This document shows, in pieces, positions 61,410 to 64,000 of a stretch of 64,000 bases of DNA. Made by a program: the position numbers and the translations under genes. The notes below the pieces were generated by a model. The model made no database searches. It was given only the letters and a program-made list of their open reading frames with translations, and was not told the DNA's origin. The DNA is from G025836975 sp040391135 (GTDB lineage: Bacteria; Pseudomonadota; Gammaproteobacteria; Burkholderiales; Burkholderiaceae_B): positions 1-64,000 of the forward strand of contig JBEBYL010000001.1 of NCBI GenBank assembly GCA_040391135.1, in the 5' to 3' direction. Position 1 is the first letter of the stretch. Each line of letters begins with the position of its first letter.

Positions 61410-62321
61410 ATGACGCACAATATTGACATCCAGACCTTGCGTTTATTCCTGAAGGTGGCGGAACTGGGCAATATTTCGCGTGCCGCGGATGCCTTGTCCC
61501 TGACGCAGCCATCGGTCAGCCGAAGCCTGAAGGCGCTGGAGCAGTCGCTCAATGCCCCCCTGTTCCACCGTACAGGGCGCGGCGTGCAGCCAACGGCCGT
61601 TGGCCTGCTGGCAATTGAGCAGGCCCGGAAGGTGGTCGAAGGGTGCGATAGCTTTGTCAGGGATATCCGCGAACGTAGCGGCGGCCCTAGCGGCGTCGTT
61701 TCCATCGCTTTGCTGACCGCCTATATGCGTGCCTTTGCCGCCGATCTGTTCGACGAAGTGCAGCAAAAATATCCGGGCGTAATACTCAGAATGGTGGAAA
61801 GCTTCAGCGCGCAGCACGAGGAGTGGCTGACCAGCGGGCAAGTGGACATTGCCTTGATCACCCAGTATCGGGCGCTGCGCATCGCGAATGAAGATGTGCT
61901 GGCACAGTCCGATCTGGTGCTGATTGGCCAGAAGCCGCTGGGCTCGCCCAATCAGGACATCCCGTTTCGCGATCTGAACGACATTCCGCTGGTGCTTCCG
62001 GCGTCGCCCAACGGGCTTCGCGTCCGCATGGAGGAAGAGGCGCTGAAGCAGGGAATCCGCCTGCGCATTATTTTTGAAGCGGATTCCATCGAAGCGCAGC
62101 TTGCCTTGATCCGGCGGTCAAGGTGCTACGCCATCTGGAGCGAACACCTGGCGCGCCAGGAAAGCTATGTGAACAAGCTGTACATCAGGCGCATCGTCGC
62201 ACCGACGCTGCCGCGTTATGTTGTGCTTCGTACCACGACACACCATCCGCTGAGCAGGGCCGCCCGCGAGGTTGCCCATCTTCTGCGAAGGCTGATCAAC
62301 GATGCCCATGAAGTCAGATAG
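61410..62321 (+). CDS. LysR-family transcriptional regulator
   Basis: 303 residues. N-terminal helix-turn-helix (LRLFLKVAELGNISRAADALSLTQPSVSRSLKALEQ in part) and a periplasmic-binding-like effector domain from about residue 90. Divergent from the Bug/M24 genes with a 114-bp intergenic region, the standard layout for control of the neighbouring operon by its substrate. No clear T-N11-A site could be fixed by eye. Confidence 0.94.
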   Translation: MTHNIDIQTLRLFLKVAELGNISRAADALSLTQPSVSRSLKALEQSLNAPLFHRTGRGVQPTAVGLLAIEQARKVVEGCDSFVRDIRERSGGPSGVVSIALLTAYMRAFAADLFDEVQQKYPGVILRMVESFSAQHEEWLTSGQVDIALITQYRALRIANEDVLAQSDLVLIGQKPLGSPNQDIPFRDLNDIPLVLPASPNGLRVRMEEEALKQGIRLRIIFEADSIEAQLALIRRSRCYAIWSEHLARQESYVNKLYIRRIVAPTLPRYVVLRTTTHHPLSRAAREVAHLLRRLINDAHEVR

Positions 62322-62390
62322 CGGGCTGCGGGCCATCCCGCATAATGATTGGTCCAATCAACGATCCACCCTAACCACGACCCGGCAATC

Positions 62391-62933
62391 ATGAAGACGA
62401 AAGAACGCGACGAATTGCTCCAAGTGCTGAAGGCACGCTATGAAAAGAACATGCATCGCCACAAAGGCATCGCATGGGCCGATGTTCAGGCCAGGCTGGA
62501 AAACAATCCCGCCGCGCTGAAGTCGCTGCATGCGATGGAGGCAAGTGGCGGCGAGCCCGACGTAATCGGCAAGGACGAGAGCGGGCAGATCGTCATCTGC
62601 GATTGCTCCGCGGAAAGCCCCGCAGGCCGGCGCAGCCTTTGTTACGACCAAGAGGCCCTGGACTCGCGCAAGGAGAACAAGCCGAAAAGCAGCGCCATGG
62701 AAATGGCTGGCGAGATGGGCATCGAGCTGCTGACAGAAGAGCTGTACCGGGATTTGCAGGCGCTTGATGTGTTCGATACGAAAACATCAAGCTGGATAGA
62801 GACCCCGTGCGACGTTCGCAAGCTCGGAGGGGCGCTTTTCTGCGATCGCCGCTATGGCAGGGTATTCGTCTATCACAATGGCGCGCAATCCTATTACGCG
62901 GCAAGGGGCTTCCGTGGCTTGCTCCGTGTCTGA
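62391..62933 (+). CDS. DUF4256-family protein
   Basis: 180 residues, cytoplasmic, no signal or membrane segment. The sequence KARYEKNMHRHKGIAWADVQARLE at the start, DVIGKDESGQIVICDCSAESPAGRRSLCYD in the middle and GALFCDRRYGRVFVYHNGAQSYYAARGFRG at the end match a widespread family of unknown function. Conserved Asp, Cys and Arg residues could form an active site but nothing is established. Stands alone between the LysR gene and the SulP transporter. Confidence 0.8.
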   Translation: MKTKERDELLQVLKARYEKNMHRHKGIAWADVQARLENNPAALKSLHAMEASGGEPDVIGKDESGQIVICDCSAESPAGRRSLCYDQEALDSRKENKPKSSAMEMAGEMGIELLTEELYRDLQALDVFDTKTSSWIETPCDVRKLGGALFCDRRYGRVFVYHNGAQSYYAARGFRGLLRV

Positions 62934-62976
62934 CGAACCGTAAACCCAATTTATGGATGCAGGCCCGGGCAAGCTC

Positions 62977-64000
62977 CTAATGGCTTGTGGGTCCGGCTTC
63001 GGCGACGGGCCTGTCATGCACGGCAAATTGCCCGATGATGGTGGCGCTGGCTTCATTCAAGCCCGCGACCTCCACCGACCTTCCTTCTCGCCTAAGCTTG
63101 ATTACCACCTTATCCAAGGCGCCCACAGCGGAAATATCCCAGAAATGCGCGGCTGAGACGTCGAGCACAACCTTGTCCACCGTCTCCTTGAAGTCGATGG
63201 CTTCGGAAAAGCGCTCGGTGGAAGCAAAGAACACCTGGCCCGAGTAAGCGTAGGTGCGTGTGCCTCCATCTGGGGACAGTTCCGATTTGATCGTGAGCAG
63301 CCGCTTCACTTTGCCGGCGAAGAACAAGCCGCTAAGGATTACGCCCACCAATACGCCTTGCGCCAGATCGTGCGTCCACACCACCACTACGACTGTCGCG
63401 ACCATCACCACGGACGATTGCCAGGGGTATGAGCGTAAATTTCGAAGCGAGGCCCAGCTAAATGTACCGATCGACACCATGATCATGACCGCGACCAGCG
63501 CCGGCATGGGGATCCGCGCGACCAGGGGGCCGAGCACCACGATCAGGAAAAGAAGGAAAGCGCCGGCGACGAAAGTCGAGAGGCGCGTGGATCCCCCCGA
63601 CTTCACGTTGATCACGGATTGACCGATCATGGCGCAGCCGCCCATTCCGCCAAAGAATCCCGTCACAAAGTTGGCGATGCCCTGGCCCTTGCATTCCCGG
63701 CGCTTGTCGCTGGGCGTGTCGGTCAGATCGTCAACGATCTGCGCCGTCATCATGGACTCCAGCAATCCCACGGCGGCCATCGTCAGCGAATAGGGGAAGA
63801 TGATGCGCAGGGTTTCCAGGCTGAAAGGCACATTGGGCATAAGGAATGCCGGCAGCGACGAGGGCAGCTTTCCCATGTCTCCAACGGTGTTTACCTGCAA
63901 GCCGCCGTAGATAGAGACTATTGTCAGGGCGACGATCGCAATCAGGGGCGAAGGAACCGCTTTTGTCAGGCGGGGAAAGATATAAATGATCGCCAAGCCG
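62977..64000 (-). CDS. SulP-family anion transporter with STAS domain (5' end outside window)
   Basis: C-terminal 340 residues or so of a SulP permease; the start lies beyond base 64000. Several membrane segments remain, including GLLESMMTAQIVDDLTDTPSDKRRECKGQGIAN and GGMGGCAMIGQSVINVKSGG, both highly typical. The last 110 residues are a STAS domain (VDKVVLDVSAAHFWDISAVGALDKVVIKLRREG). Substrates of this branch are sulfate or bicarbonate with a cation; which applies cannot be told from this part. Confidence 0.93.
   Translation of the reverse strand, partial: GLAIIYIFPRLTKAVPSPLIAIVALTIVSIYGGLQVNTVGDMGKLPSSLPAFLMPNVPFSLETLRIIFPYSLTMAAVGLLESMMTAQIVDDLTDTPSDKRRECKGQGIANFVTGFFGGMGGCAMIGQSVINVKSGGSTRLSTFVAGAFLLFLIVVLGPLVARIPMPALVAVMIMVSIGTFSWASLRNLRSYPWQSSVVMVATVVVVVWTHDLAQGVLVGVILSGLFFAGKVKRLLTIKSELSPDGGTRTYAYSGQVFFASTERFSEAIDFKETVDKVVLDVSAAHFWDISAVGALDKVVIKLRREGRSVEVAGLNEASATIIGQFAVHDRPVAEAGPTSH

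Noticed and set aside
1..64000. CRISPR arrays, insertion sequences, prophage genes, tRNA or rRNA genes
   Set aside because: No regularly spaced direct repeats, transposase or integrase motifs, or cloverleaf/rRNA sequences were recognised.

Overview
The window is GC-rich DNA of a beta-proteobacterium, most likely a member of the Alcaligenaceae (Bordetella/Achromobacter/Pusillimonas type). The evidence is the two Bug-type solute-binding proteins, the kbl-tdh pair, the cysH-cysD-cysN order, the Liv-type transporter preceded by an acyl-CoA ligase, and frequent GTG starts. This assignment is inference from gene content; there is no rRNA, tRNA, insertion sequence, phage gene or CRISPR array. Most of the sequence is tightly packed coding DNA.

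Layout. 1-9.2 kb: threonine breakdown (kbl, tdh), a pseudouridine synthase, a leftward polar amino-acid ABC transporter operon ending in an asparaginase, and a leftward rpoN (sigma-54) gene that is not in the usual rpoN-ptsN setting. 9.2-22.5 kb: a glycan locus. A Gly/Tyr-rich BON protein leads a chain of mostly overlapping genes (GT4, SDR, GmhB-like HAD phosphatase, GT9, NodU-type carbamoyltransferase, GT2, GT9, UDP-glucuronate decarboxylase). Two sigma-54 activators (one without a sensory domain), another GT2 and a small proline-rich protein follow. 22.7-41.6 kb: eight tightly linked alpha-glucan/trehalose genes, glgA-glgE-treS/mak-glgB-glgX-treZ-malQ-treY. 41.6-46.2 kb: glutamate dehydrogenase and sulfate assimilation. 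46.3-57.7 kb: a Bug binding protein, a Crp/Fnr regulator, a Liv-type ABC operon flanked by two different AMP-forming ligases, and an orphan polar amino-acid binding protein with a strong terminator. 57.7-64 kb: a 241-bp composite palindrome, a SnoaL-like/MarR divergent pair, an M24 hydrolase with a Bug protein and a divergent LysR regulator, a DUF4256 protein and the 3' part of a SulP transporter.

The most interesting unit is 7.7-41.6 kb. It carries its own sigma-54 factor and two sigma-54 activators, and I find five good -24/-12 elements with exact GG-N10-GC spacing. They lie before rpoN itself, before the BON/glycan operon, before the second GT2, before the proline-rich protein and before glgA. 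A sixth, weaker match precedes the response regulator. This looks like a self-contained sigma-54 regulon that couples a carbamoylated, probably pentose/heptose-like glycan to alpha-glucan and trehalose metabolism, plausibly for osmotic or desiccation stress. The glycan locus has no flippase, polymerase or export gene and the glucan operon has no glgC, so the products and their destinations are open.
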